Shown piece after piece: positions 42,230-51,397 of a stretch of DNA of 64,000 nt; the stretch's first letter is position 1, and each line of letters starts with the position of its first letter. Both the position numbers and the translations under genes were made by a program. The notes beneath the pieces are model-generated. The model was given only the letters and a program-made list of their open reading frames with translations, ran no database searches and was not told the DNA's origin. Source of the stretch: Sporomusa malonica (GTDB lineage Bacteria > Bacillota > Negativicutes > Sporomusales > Sporomusaceae); contig NZ_FWXI01000005.1 in the NCBI RefSeq assembly GCF_900176355.1, positions 124,001 to 188,000 of the forward strand, read 5' to 3'.

Positions 42230-43949
42230 TAACAACAACCTCCTCCACATCAATAGGAATTTGAAGGATTACTGTTGTTCCCTGCCCTTCCATACTCCTA
42301 ATCATGAGCGCATGTTTTGGTCCATAGATGGCTTTGAGTCGTTCGTTGACATTGGTTAAACCGACTCCGGCGCCTTTGCCGAAACCAAATTCCAACACTT
42401 GCTTTTGAATGTCTAGCGGGATACCCTGTCCATTATCGCTTACGACAATTTCGATTAATTTACCAGTTTGTTTTGCACAAATCTTAACAGTACCACCGTC
42501 CGCTTTTGATAAAAGTCCATGCTTTACCGCATTTTCAACTAAAGGCTGCAGAGTAAAGGTCGGAATTAATACGTCCAACACACTGGGCTCGATATCTTGC
42601 TCAATTGTTAGCCGCTGTCCAAATCGCGCTTGCTCTAAGGTAAGGTAGGAATCAACATGCTCAAGTTCTTCTTTAAGGGTTACAAAATCGCGGGCAGCCT
42701 TAAGACTACGTCGGAAAAACTCGCTCAATTCAATTAACAGATTGCGCGCATTTTCTGGGTTGGTACGGCATAAAGAAACAATAGTATTTAGCGCATTAAA
42801 GAGAAAGTGGGGGTTAATTTGGGCTCTCAACGCTTTGAGCTCAGCCTTTGCTGTCAGTTCAGCCTTATGCTGTAGGGCAGCCAATTCGAGCTGAGTACTG
42901 AATACCTGGCCAAGACCCTGTGCAAATTCAATATCAAGTGCTGTTAGCACTTCCTCACGAGCATAATAAATCTTTAGAGTGCCAACAAGCTCATCCCGAC
43001 AATAGAGTGGTACCACAACTGCAGATTTAAGCGGGCATGCCGGAACATTACACCCAATCTCGGCTTGGGTTTGGGCAACGGTAACCTGTCCTTGTGCCAA
43101 GCAGGCTTTTGTCAGCCTAGTAAATACCTGTATCCCTTTAGTATGGTGATCGTCGCCTAAACCAACATGGGCTAAGACTCGTTCTAGATCAGTGATGGCT
43201 ACAGCGGCTGCCGAAGTCATATTTAGTATATTCACAGCCACCTTTTCAGCCGATAACGGATTAAGTCCCTGCCGGAAATGCGGCAAGGTTGCGTTAGCAA
43301 TTTTAAGTGCCTTATGTGTTTGCAGAGCGGCAATCTTTGTTTGATGCTGTCTGGCATTATGAATAATAATCATAAAAATAGCGATACCGACCGCATTGGC
43401 CAGTGACATGGGAATGATAATTTTCTTAACCAGCGACCAGGCTGTGTCAAAAGGCTTCGCAAACAATAAAATAAGCCCCATGCTAATAAGAATGACACTG
43501 ACACCGGTTATGATCCCGGTAATCCATTCTGGGGTTTTTGGTTTTGTTCGTATATGGATATAGCCTGCCAGCATACCACCTATCATTGTAGCAACACCGC
43601 ACTGCACAGCAGTAAATCCGCCAAGGTAAATGCGATGCAAACCACTAATAAAACCAGTTGCCGTACCTACCAGCGGGCCAACTAAGAGACCGGCGACAAT
43701 GGTACCAGTATCCCGGACATTTGCCAATGCTCCTTCAATCGGTATCCCGAAATAAGTGCCTGCAATTGAAACCAGGGAAAAAATAAATACTAGGGTAAGC
43801 TTTTCTCGTCCAGTAGTGCTTTCTTTAAATATCAGGCGAAACGCCTGCGTATGTGATAGTACATAGGCAAAAACGGCAATGATGGCGATACGTTGTACTA
43901 AAATGATAGATAGGTTGGTATCTAATATATCAATTGAACTATTATCCAT
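42222..43949 (-). CDS. lytS: LytS-type sensor histidine kinase
   Basis: A 575-residue sensor with six hydrophobic segments of the 5TMR-LYT type (residues 15-200), a GAF-like domain (about 225-360, with C-rich CNVPACPLKSAVVVPLYC near 310), the phosphoacceptor box AQINPHFLFNALNTIVSL and the ATPase motifs PLVENAVKHG and DNGQGIP/GKGAGVGLTNV. It is co-transcribed with lytT and begins 8 bases after plsC ends. Members of the family sense pyruvate or cell-wall signals; the neighbouring cstA favours pyruvate here (inference). Confidence 0.93.
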   Translation of the reverse strand: MDNSSIDILDTNLSIILVQRIAIIAVFAYVLSHTQAFRLIFKESTTGREKLTLVFIFSLVSIAGTYFGIPIEGALANVRDTGTIVAGLLVGPLVGTATGFISGLHRIYLGGFTAVQCGVATMIGGMLAGYIHIRTKPKTPEWITGIITGVSVILISMGLILLFAKPFDTAWSLVKKIIIPMSLANAVGIAIFMIIIHNARQHQTKIAALQTHKALKIANATLPHFRQGLNPLSAEKVAVNILNMTSAAAVAITDLERVLAHVGLGDDHHTKGIQVFTRLTKACLAQGQVTVAQTQAEIGCNVPACPLKSAVVVPLYCRDELVGTLKIYYAREEVLTALDIEFAQGLGQVFSTQLELAALQHKAELTAKAELKALRAQINPHFLFNALNTIVSLCRTNPENARNLLIELSEFFRRSLKAARDFVTLKEELEHVDSYLTLEQARFGQRLTIEQDIEPSVLDVLIPTFTLQPLVENAVKHGLLSKADGGTVKICAKQTGKLIEIVVSDNGQGIPLDIQKQVLEFGFGKGAGVGLTNVNERLKAIYGPKHALMIRSMEGQGTTVILQIPIDVEEVVVNG

Positions 43950-43957
43950 CTTGATAC

Positions 43958-44572
43958 CTACACACTTTGTTCATTGGTATGATTATCTTCTTCTAGCATG
44001 CGGCCGATTGCATCCATAACCTTTAGGCTAAGCACTTCCAAGCCGTCTTTTTTTGCGTCATCCTTACTTAGCATAATAGGCTTGCCAAATATCACTTTAA
44101 ATTTAGGAAAGAACTGACCTTGCTGAAAGACTTTGTTAGTACCAATGATTGCGGTGGGAACAACCGGGACACCTGCCTTTACGGCCAGCATGGCTAAACC
44201 TGGTTCAGGCGAGCCCAATTGCCCATTTTTGCTGCGGGTACCTTCGGGAAAGATACCAAGTATTGAACCGTTTTCCAGAAGTGTCAAAGCTGTACGGATT
44301 GCCGTCCGGTCAGCTATCCCCCGCTTGACAGGAAAAGCACCTAGTCCTGAAATGATACGAGCAAATATTGGATTGGAGAACAATTCTTCTTTAGCCATAA
44401 AATGGATCCGCCGGGGTATGGCGGTGCCAACAACCGGCGGATCCCAGAGGCTTACATGGTTTGATGCAATAATCAGACCGCCAGAGGACGGAACGTTCTC
44501 TGCACCAATTACCTTCCACCGGAAAAAAAACGAAAAAATAATACCCAGTACAAAACGTAATAAGTTATACAT
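43958..44572 (-). CDS. plsC: 1-acyl-sn-glycerol-3-phosphate acyltransferase
   Basis: Acylates lysophosphatidic acid to phosphatidic acid. The 204-residue protein has an N-terminal membrane-associated helix, the NHVSLWDPP catalytic motif (H-x4-D, about 38-46), and the FPEGTRSKNG substrate motif (about 112-121). It overlaps cmk by 8 bases and is followed by lytS. The cmk-plsC pair is a conserved backbone arrangement. Confidence 0.95.
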   Translation of the reverse strand: MYNLLRFVLGIIFSFFFRWKVIGAENVPSSGGLIIASNHVSLWDPPVVGTAIPRRIHFMAKEELFSNPIFARIISGLGAFPVKRGIADRTAIRTALTLLENGSILGIFPEGTRSKNGQLGSPEPGLAMLAVKAGVPVVPTAIIGTNKVFQQGQFFPKFKVIFGKPIMLSKDDAKKDGLEVLSLKVMDAIGRMLEEDNHTNEQSV

Positions 44573-45239
44573 GGGTCTGTCGCTCCTTGCAAAGTTCTAA
44601 TATTTCTGTAACTGCCTCATCAATGGATAATTCGGTGGTATCAACCATAACAGCATCGGTAGCGGCGATTAGCGGGGCAACTTCCCGTTCACAGTCGGCT
44701 TTATCTCGGCAGGCAATTTCATTTTCCAGTTCAGCTAAATCTATAGTATAGCCTTTGCTAGTCAGTTCGTGCCACCGGCGTTTAGCGCGTTCTTTAATTG
44801 ATGCTGTCAGAAATAACTTTAAGTCAGCATTAGGTAAAACATGTGTACCAATATCCCTGCCGTCCATAACAACCCCGCCTGCGATAGCCATATCGCGCTG
44901 CAATGTAAGCATAACTGCTCTAAGTTCCGGTACTTGTGCTACTTTGGGTACAAGTCGACTGACTTCAGGGGTACGGATATCATCTGTAATATCCTGATTA
45001 TTGAGAAATACCTCAGTTTTGCCGTCAACATAGGTTAGTTTCATATCAAGCTTATGAGCCAAATTGGCAACTGCTTCACTGGCGGGATCAATACCTTCAG
45101 TTAATACCTGCCAAGCTACAGCACGATACATCGCCCCAGTGTCGATATAAGTATAGCCAAGCCGCTGGGCAACCAGTTTGGCTACTGTGCTTTTTCCTGC
45201 TCCTGCTGGTCCGTCAATTGCAATAATTAAGCGCTTCAT
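44565..45239 (-). CDS. cmk: Cytidylate kinase
   Basis: Phosphorylates CMP and dCMP. The 224-residue protein has the P-loop IDGPAGAGKSTVAK (6-19), the IDTGAMYRAVAW acceptor motif and MDGRDIGTHVLPNADLK. GGGAGGCC precedes the ATG. It follows aroA by 14 bases, and overlaps plsC. Confidence 0.97.
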   Translation of the reverse strand: MKRLIIAIDGPAGAGKSTVAKLVAQRLGYTYIDTGAMYRAVAWQVLTEGIDPASEAVANLAHKLDMKLTYVDGKTEVFLNNQDITDDIRTPEVSRLVPKVAQVPELRAVMLTLQRDMAIAGGVVMDGRDIGTHVLPNADLKLFLTASIKERAKRRWHELTSKGYTIDLAELENEIACRDKADCEREVAPLIAATDAVMVDTTELSIDEAVTEILELCKERQTHV

Positions 45240-45253
45240 AAGTGGCCTCCCTG

Positions 45254-46552
45254 CTAATCCCGTCTTAATCCTGCGAGCACAGCATAAAAATCAGGGTACG
45301 AAATTTTTACACAGTCAGGTTCTTCAATTTCAACCCCCTGTGAAGCAGTGCCTGCTATAGCTAGCGCCATAGCCATGCGATGGTCATCATGAGAATGGCA
45401 AACAGCAGCATTCAGTTTCTGCGGTCCCTCAATTATCAGGCCGTCAGGAGTTTCAGTAATTTCCGCTCCCATTTTGCCAAGTTCCAGTGCGACTGCTCGC
45501 AGACGATCAGTTTCCTTAACCCGCAGCTCTTCTGCCCCTTGCACCACAGTTCGTCCCTCGGCAAATAAAGCAGCCACAGCTAGCACCGGAATCTCATCAA
45601 TTAGCCGAGGAATAATTTCCGCGCCAATAGCAATACCCTTTAGTTGAGCTGATCGTACAACTATATCAGCTACTGGCTCGCAGCCACTCCACCGTTCATT
45701 AGTGATAGTTATATCTGCACCCATTTGTTTTAAAACATCAAGAATTCCGGTACGTGTCGGGTTAATACCAACATTCACCAGTGTAAGCTGACTATTGGGG
45801 ATGATGGAAGCAGCAACTAACCAAAAAGCAGCTGAGCTAATATCTCCAGGTATGTTGATTAACTCTGGAGCTGTAAGTTTTTTCACCGGCTCAATGCTAA
45901 TGGAGCTGCCTATTCGCTTAACAGGGATACCAAAGGTTTCAAACATTCGCTCAGTATGGTCCCGTGAAGGCAAGGGTTCGGTAATAATGGTCGGACTATT
46001 GGCATATAACGCAGCCAGCAAGATGGCTGATTTTACCTGGGCACTTGCAACCGGCATATCATACTCGATTCCGTGAACCTGTTCGGCTGGCGTAATAGCC
46101 AGCGGAGCATAACGCGACTCTTCACGGCCTTTTATGTTTAAGCCCATTTTGGCCAGCGGCGTAATCACACGGGCCATAGGACGTTTACGCAAGGAAGCAT
46201 CACCTGTCATTACGCTAAAGAACGGCTGTGCACCTAATAAACCTGTTAACAGCCTCATGGTTGTACCCGAGTTACCGGCATCAAGCACATCATATGGTTC
46301 GCTTAATCCATAAAACCCCCGTCCGGTGATGTCCAGCACCCCGGCTGCATCTTGCTCTACCGTAACACCTAGTGCCCGCATACAGCCAATGGTTGATCTG
46401 CAGTCAGCAGCGTGAAGAAAATTCGTCACTTTTACCGGTGTATCAGCAAGTCCGGCCAACATTACACTGCGGTGTGATATTGACTTGTCACCTGGAATAT
46501 TGACTGTTCCTGCTAAACCGTCAGCAGGGCTTAGTTTAATGATTTCTTCCAT
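45254..46552 (-). CDS. aroA: 5-enolpyruvylshikimate-3-phosphate synthase
   Basis: Shikimate pathway enzyme joining shikimate 3-phosphate and phosphoenolpyruvate. The 432-residue protein has the signature GDKSISHRSVMLAGLAD (21-37), the LDAGNSGTTMRLLTGLL segment (88-104) and DHRMAMALAIAG near the end. GAGGGATAG precedes the ATG. It is the second gene of the aroF-aroA-cmk-plsC set. Confidence 0.97.
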   Translation of the reverse strand: MEEIIKLSPADGLAGTVNIPGDKSISHRSVMLAGLADTPVKVTNFLHAADCRSTIGCMRALGVTVEQDAAGVLDITGRGFYGLSEPYDVLDAGNSGTTMRLLTGLLGAQPFFSVMTGDASLRKRPMARVITPLAKMGLNIKGREESRYAPLAITPAEQVHGIEYDMPVASAQVKSAILLAALYANSPTIITEPLPSRDHTERMFETFGIPVKRIGSSISIEPVKKLTAPELINIPGDISSAAFWLVAASIIPNSQLTLVNVGINPTRTGILDVLKQMGADITITNERWSGCEPVADIVVRSAQLKGIAIGAEIIPRLIDEIPVLAVAALFAEGRTVVQGAEELRVKETDRLRAVALELGKMGAEITETPDGLIIEGPQKLNAAVCHSHDDHRMAMALAIAGTASQGVEIEEPDCVKISYPDFYAVLAGLRRD

Positions 46553-46590
46553 ATCTAGCTATCCCTCTTTGCTGTATATTTTTCTGTCTC

Positions 46591-47601
46591 CTATAACGAA
46601 CGTCCGAGTGCGGTGGCTAAAGTATTTAGCTCTGCCATAAGCTGGGAAAAATTATTGAGAGTCAGCGACTGCGGGCCATCAGATAAAGCTTCCTCTGGAC
46701 AGGGATGGACTTCAATTAGAAGACCGTCCGCACCGGCAGCCACTGAGGCCTTAGCCATGGGACTCACCCATCGCCAACTGCCCGTGCCGTGGCTGGGGTC
46801 AACTATGACAGGTAAATGGCTTAAATGCTTTATTACCGGAACAGCCGTCAAATCAAGGGTATTGCGGGTATACGTCTCATAGGTGCGAATGCCTCGTTCA
46901 CACAATACAACCTGATTATTCCCCCCAGACATTATGTACTCGGCCGCCATAAGCCATTCTTCAATTGTTGCGGCAAGACCGCGCTTAAGCAAGACTGGTT
47001 TTTTTGTTAGAGCTACCTCTTTGAGCAGGACAAAATTTTGCATGTTGCGGGTGCCAATTTGCAGCATATCAACATGTTCGGCAATAAGCTCGACTTTGCG
47101 CGGGTCGGTTACCTCAGAGACTACTGGCAACCCGACTTCACTGCCAACTGTCTTAATAATTTCCAATCCGGCTTTTTCCAGACCCTGAAAGCTATAGGGC
47201 GAAGTACGCGGCTTGTAAGCCCCACCTCTCAACATCGACGCGCCTGCCGCTTTTGCACTAATCCCAGCCTGGTAAAGCTGGTCATAACTTTCAATGGCAC
47301 ACGGTCCGGCAATCACCGGAATGGTGCTGCCGCCAAAGCTAGCCTTGTCCACAGTGACGATAGTATTACTGTTCTGAAATTCCCTGCTTGCCAATTTATA
47401 CGGTGTTTCAACAATAACAACCTTATCCACCCCGGGCATTCTTTCATATAATTCAGGGCGACAGGCTGATAAATCCCCACTTGCCGTAATTATTGTTTTG
47501 TCTAAGCTGGTTATCGAATGCCCATCCAGTCCCAATTGACGAAGTTTGTCCAACACGCGGTTAATCTGGTCAATAGTGGGCGCGTTCATCATTATAATCA
47601 T
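46591..47601 (-). CDS. aroF: 3-Deoxy-7-phosphoheptulonate synthase
   Basis: First enzyme of the shikimate pathway. The 336-residue protein is of the type I-beta kind, with an N-terminal ferredoxin-like regulatory extension ([22 protein letters not shown]) and a catalytic barrel containing [11 protein letters not shown] (about 99-109), [17 protein letters not shown] and DPSHGTGSW. The start is ATG at 47601 with GGAGG 6 bases upstream. It begins the aromatic amino acid/lipid/nucleotide set that extends to plsC. Confidence 0.95.
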   Translation of the reverse strand: MIIMMNAPTIDQINRVLDKLRQLGLDGHSITSLDKTIITASGDLSACRPELYERMPGVDKVVIVETPYKLASREFQNSNTIVTVDKASFGGSTIPVIAGPCAIESYDQLYQAGISAKAAGASMLRGGAYKPRTSPYSFQGLEKAGLEIIKTVGSEVGLPVVSEVTDPRKVELIAEHVDMLQIGTRNMQNFVLLKEVALTKKPVLLKRGLAATIEEWLMAAEYIMSGGNNQVVLCERGIRTYETYTRNTLDLTAVPVIKHLSHLPVIVDPSHGTGSWRWVSPMAKASVAAGADGLLIEVHPCPEEALSDGPQSLTLNNFSQLMAELNTLATALGRSL

Positions 47602-47682
47602 AGCAGGCCTCCACGAATATCCAAAAATGTATTATTTATAATTCCCTGCATAAAGAAAATTTCCTCTAATATTAATACTTTA

Positions 47683-47728
47683 CTGCCAACTTTCTGTAAA
47701 TATTTCAATATTTACAGAAAGTTGGCAG
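47683..47728. terminator. Perfect 22-bp inverted repeat between aroF and the 47.7-kb gene
   Basis: CTGCCAACTTTCTGTAAATATT is followed after two bases by its exact reverse complement. It begins right after the stop codon of the 47730-48287 gene, so it should terminate or protect its mRNA, though it has no classical T-run. Confidence 0.7.
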
Positions 47729-47729
47729 C

Positions 47730-48287
47730 TTAACGTTTAAATACAACTTTGCCCACCACAATCATATTGTTCTTACTTTCAAGCATAATCCCATCAATAG
47801 GGAATACCATATCACTATGATGTGTGTCAATAATAAACTGGGCTGGCGCTTTTATATTAATGGCGTCAATCTCTATATAGTCTCCGTCGTAAATTGTTAG
47901 TTCAACTTTTCCTTTGCCGAAGTGCCCCATTACTTCCCCATTAACTGTAACAACGGCATCCATGTTGGCTGGTGGGTTAATCATTCGGATTATGATATTT
48001 TTACTAGGTCTAAGGGTACGGATCGACTTGGCGACAACTTTATGCACAGCATTCATGGTTGTATCGGGATTAGGCCAGGGAACATCAGCCGCATACATAG
48101 TGGCCGGAGAGGTTATCTGTTCTCCTTCCAGCTTATCGACCAATGAAAGATACTTACGGGTTTCTCCATTTAAGAGGAGTGTCTGAACCACTAATAACAA
48201 AACAACAGCAGCTGTCGATAGCTTTATCAGCAGCCGATCGACAGTAAGGAATTGCTTGCGGCGGAACTTGTGATTCCTGTTTTCCAT
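47730..48287 (-). CDS. Membrane-anchored extracytoplasmic protein, unknown function
   Basis: A 185-residue protein: a basic N-terminus (MENRNHKFRRKQFL), one membrane anchor (LLIKLSTAAVVLLLVVQTLLL) and an outside domain with beta-strand character (VVTVNGEVMGHFGKGKVELTIYDGDYIEIDA). The domain resembles small Ig-like modules of spore-associated or cell-wall proteins, without a firm family. ATG 48287 follows AGGGGGGGG; the longer frame from 48407 overlaps the preceding gene. It lies 28 bases after a BaiN-like flavoprotein gene. Confidence 0.75.
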   Translation of the reverse strand: MENRNHKFRRKQFLTVDRLLIKLSTAAVVLLLVVQTLLLNGETRKYLSLVDKLEGEQITSPATMYAADVPWPNPDTTMNAVHKVVAKSIRTLRPSKNIIIRMINPPANMDAVVTVNGEVMGHFGKGKVELTIYDGDYIEIDAINIKAPAQFIIDTHHSDMVFPIDGIMLESKNNMIVVGKVVFKR

Positions 48288-48315
48288 ACAACCCCCCCCT
48301 TTGCTGTGGTTTGTA

Positions 48316-49560
48316 TTAATCCTGAGCAGCAGCATACTTGCCGGCCACATAACCGGAAGAAAATGCTGCCTGAAGATTAAATCCGCCGGTATACCCGTCA
48401 ATATCAATTACTTCACCGGCAAAAAATAAACCTGTCACTATTTTTGATTCCATCGAACGTGAATTAATTTCTTTAGTGCTGACGCCACCAGCTGTTACTA
48501 TGGCTTCGGCTACAGGTCTGGTTCGAGAAATTGTAAAAGTAAGGTGCTGAAGTATCTCAAGCAAACGGACACGTTCTTCTTTAGTAATTTGGTGGACAAA
48601 CTTATCAGGATCAATAAAAGCCAGGTCAATCACTACAGGTATGAGTTTGGTTGGTAATAGTTCATTAAGTGAGTTTTTTAACTGCTTCCTGGCAAATTTA
48701 GTAAAGTCTCGTTGCAGGCGCTTGTCCAGCGTCTCAACAGAGAGCGCCGGTTTGAGGTTAATTACAATAGATACTTCTTGACCTGGAGTTGTCAGGAACA
48801 ACTCAGAAACCTTTTTGCTTAGCGATAGAATAATGGGACCTGATAAGCCGTAATGTGTAAACAGCATTTCACCAAATTCATCAGCTGCCTTTTTGCCGCT
48901 GCAAAAAACTGTTGCTGCTACATTCTTGAGTGATAAGCCTTGTAGCTCAGTTACCCACTCTTCTTCGACTTCGAGCGGTACCAGTGACGGCTTAATAGGT
49001 ACAATAGTATGTCCGACCGCCTGTGCCAGGCGGTAGCCATCACCTGAAGAACCGGTTCCTGGATAAGAGGCACCGCCTGTTGCTATAATGACGGCGTCGG
49101 CCCGATATTCAGCCTCGGCAGTTACTGCACCGGCAACGCGCCCGTTTTCTATGATTAGGTTCTTCACTGTTTGTCCTGTTCTTACATCAACATCTAGCTT
49201 GGATAATTCTTTGACAAATGTTTTAATTACATCTCTCGCCTGATCACTGACTGGAAAGACGCGACCTCCACGCTCTACCTTGGTTGGCAAGCCGGCACGT
49301 TCAAAAAAATCAATCAAATCCTGGTTACTGAACGCATTAAACGCGCTATATAAAAACAATCCGTTGCCTGTCATATTTTTAACCAATTCAGGTAGGTCAC
49401 AGCTGTTGGTGATATTACAGCGACCTTTGCCAGTGATAAGCAGTTTGCGGCCAATATCTTTCATTTTTTCCAGTACTGTCACTCTAGCGCCATGCTGCGC
49501 GGCGCTGACTGCGGCCATTAAACCGGCAGCACCGCCGCCGATAATGAGAACCTGCTGCAT
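48316..49560 (-). CDS. BaiN/HI0933-family flavoprotein
   Basis: A 414-residue NAD(P)/FAD-dependent oxidoreductase of the HI0933/YhiN/BaiN family. The N-terminus has VLIIGGGAAGLMAAVSAAQHGA, the middle GGASYPGTGSSGDGYRLAQAVGH and the C-terminus GLFFAGEVIDIDGYTGGFNLQAAFSSGYVAG, all typical. Some members reduce bile-acid double bonds; in environmental bacteria the substrate is unknown. ATG 49560 is the most likely start; a GTG 9 bases and a TTG 21 bases upstream are alternatives because no ribosome binding site is strong. Confidence 0.92.
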   Translation of the reverse strand: MQQVLIIGGGAAGLMAAVSAAQHGARVTVLEKMKDIGRKLLITGKGRCNITNSCDLPELVKNMTGNGLFLYSAFNAFSNQDLIDFFERAGLPTKVERGGRVFPVSDQARDVIKTFVKELSKLDVDVRTGQTVKNLIIENGRVAGAVTAEAEYRADAVIIATGGASYPGTGSSGDGYRLAQAVGHTIVPIKPSLVPLEVEEEWVTELQGLSLKNVAATVFCSGKKAADEFGEMLFTHYGLSGPIILSLSKKVSELFLTTPGQEVSIVINLKPALSVETLDKRLQRDFTKFARKQLKNSLNELLPTKLIPVVIDLAFIDPDKFVHQITKEERVRLLEILQHLTFTISRTRPVAEAIVTAGGVSTKEINSRSMESKIVTGLFFAGEVIDIDGYTGGFNLQAAFSSGYVAGKYAAAQD

Positions 49561-49595
49561 GCGTATCACACTCACTTTCAAGTTACTGTCGTAGT

Positions 49596-49635
49596 AAAAA
49601 AACCCTTATTTTCCTTTGAAATAAGGGTAAAAAAA
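49596..49635. terminator. Terminator after rluB
   Basis: ACCCTTATTT and AAATAAGGGT with A7/T7 flanks. It ends rluB on the minus strand. Confidence 0.88.
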
Positions 49636-49636
49636 C

Positions 49637-50371
49637 TTATCCGTTTTTTTTCTTACCAAGCCGTTTGAGTTCTTCAACCTCACTGGCAAGCAGTTGGCGA
49701 TACTGCCCCCGACGAAGCCCTTCTAACGTTAAGAATGCGTATTGAACTCGTTTAAGGTTCTTGACCGGATAGCCAATTGCTTCACACATCCGGCGAATCT
49801 GCCTGTTTTTCCCTTCGTATATGATAATTTCTAAAGTTGTTAATTCTTTCTCACGATCAATATCCACAACATTAATTTTTGCCGGAGCGGTAACGCCATC
49901 TTCCAACTTAATACCGACACGCAGTCTATCAAGTTTATCTTCAGGCGGAAACCCCTGGACTTTGGCCAAATAGGTTTTGGCGATTTCATGACTAGGGTGA
50001 GTTAAAGCATGTGTTACGTCGCCATCATTGGTCATGATCAGTAGTCCCTCAGTATTGTAATCCAGCCTTCCAACGGGATAAATACGTTCCGGAATCTTGG
50101 CAACAATATCAGCCACCGTTTTGCGCCCCCGGGGATCTTCGAGCGTAGTAACTACACCTTTCGGTTTATTTAGCAAAATATAAACATACTTTTCGGCTTT
50201 AAGCGGTTTGCCATCAACTGTGACACGAGCCCGCCTTGAATCAATTTTAGTGCCAAGCTCAGTCACTACTTTCCCATTAACAGTGACCCGACCAGCGGTA
50301 ATTAGTTCCTCCGCATCCCGTCGTGAAGCAATACCGGCTTGAGCAATTACTTTCTGCAACCGTTCTAACAT
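49637..50371 (-). CDS. rluB: Pseudouridine synthase RluB
   Basis: Makes pseudouridine in 23S rRNA. The 244-residue protein has an N-terminal S4 RNA-binding domain (RLQKVIAQAGIASRRDAEELI) and the RluB/RsuA catalytic motif GRLDYNTEGLLIMTNDG (about 101-117) with the catalytic aspartate. In B. subtilis-like genomes rluB follows spmA-spmB; here two flavoprotein genes stand between. Confidence 0.96.
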   Translation of the reverse strand: MLERLQKVIAQAGIASRRDAEELITAGRVTVNGKVVTELGTKIDSRRARVTVDGKPLKAEKYVYILLNKPKGVVTTLEDPRGRKTVADIVAKIPERIYPVGRLDYNTEGLLIMTNDGDVTHALTHPSHEIAKTYLAKVQGFPPEDKLDRLRVGIKLEDGVTAPAKINVVDIDREKELTTLEIIIYEGKNRQIRRMCEAIGYPVKNLKRVQYAFLTLEGLRRGQYRQLLASEVEELKRLGKKKNG

Positions 50372-50401
50372 AGAATTTGATTCCTACTTTCCTTACTATA
50401 T

Positions 50402-51385
50402 TTATTCTTGGATAAATTGGCTAAAATCAGTTTGCACTTTACAGGTACGCACCTTCTTGTTGTCCTTGGTTAGCCGTTCACAACTGCCGCAGATACCTTC
50501 ACCACAGCACATTGTGGCGTTATTGGTAGCTGCCATAGGTATATTTACTCCAGCTGCCTGCATTGCGGCGATGATACCATAATGCTGGTTGTCAGGACCG
50601 GCACTCACTATTAGGTCTGGGTGTCCTTTGCTATCAGCTAATAACTCTCTGATAGCGTGCATTCCAAATTGACGCATGGATGCTACCGCCTGTACCTCTA
50701 TGCCAAGTGCGGCTAGTTCTCCGGCAATAAACACCGTGCCGATTTTTCCTGGCGCTATGATGGCCTTGACGCTGTTGCTTTTTTCAAGAAGCTTATGAGC
50801 GATCGGCACAACAGGTGGCTGCCCCATACCTCCAACTATTAATAATATTTTACCATTATCTACATTGTCAATCCAGGGTTGACCCAAAATACCGTTAAAA
50901 TATGGTCCACGAACCATTACCTGCTTGTTGTTATCTGTAAATAAGCGAGAAGATTTAGGTCCGATGGCCTCGACAACGACCTGAAGAGTATTACCGATAA
51001 CCTTCATGACTCCCACTGGGAAATGATAAAAATGCTGGTCCGTCGGCCGGCGCATAAACACAAATGAACCGCATCTGTTAAGTGCCTGGGCAAGGTCGGG
51101 AATGACTTCAAATTCTAACAGGTATGTTTGTTCTGTAATTTTTTGTTTTACAATAAATTCGGTATCAGACTCTAGCCGGACAGGCATGTCAGCGCCCAGG
51201 ATCCAACTATGTTTTTTTTGCTGCCATTGTTTTTCATATAGTATGCACACTCCGCTCCAGTTGCAATCACATACAGGTTCACCTTTAAGATGACTGCAAA
51301 AAGTACAATGGTTGGTTTCTGACAACAGGCACGGACAGTAGGGTGAGTTAATGTCAATACACTTCATGGACAGTTTGTGCAGCAT
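50402..51385 (-). CDS. PyrK-like flavin/[2Fe-2S] reductase subunit with N-terminal cysteine cluster
   Basis: A 327-residue electron-transfer protein. The first 50 residues contain seven or more cysteines (CPCLLSETNHC, CSHLKGEPVCDCNWSGVC), unusual for the family and suggestive of an additional metal site. A ferredoxin-reductase-like FAD/NAD domain follows (SFVFMRRPTDQHFYHFPVGVM, GGMGQPPVVPIA). The C-terminus has CCGEGICGSCERL and a final RTC, the [2Fe-2S] pattern of PyrK/sulfide dehydrogenase subunits. It starts 12 bases after the flavoprotein gene at 51398-52678, so the two form one complex that probably passes electrons between NAD(P)H and a substrate or ferredoxin. ATG 51385 has GGAGGGG upstream. 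Confidence 0.88.
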   Translation of the reverse strand: MLHKLSMKCIDINSPYCPCLLSETNHCTFCSHLKGEPVCDCNWSGVCILYEKQWQQKKHSWILGADMPVRLESDTEFIVKQKITEQTYLLEFEVIPDLAQALNRCGSFVFMRRPTDQHFYHFPVGVMKVIGNTLQVVVEAIGPKSSRLFTDNNKQVMVRGPYFNGILGQPWIDNVDNGKILLIVGGMGQPPVVPIAHKLLEKSNSVKAIIAPGKIGTVFIAGELAALGIEVQAVASMRQFGMHAIRELLADSKGHPDLIVSAGPDNQHYGIIAAMQAAGVNIPMAATNNATMCCGEGICGSCERLTKDNKKVRTCKVQTDFSQFIQE

Positions 51386-51397
51386 GTTCACCCCTCC

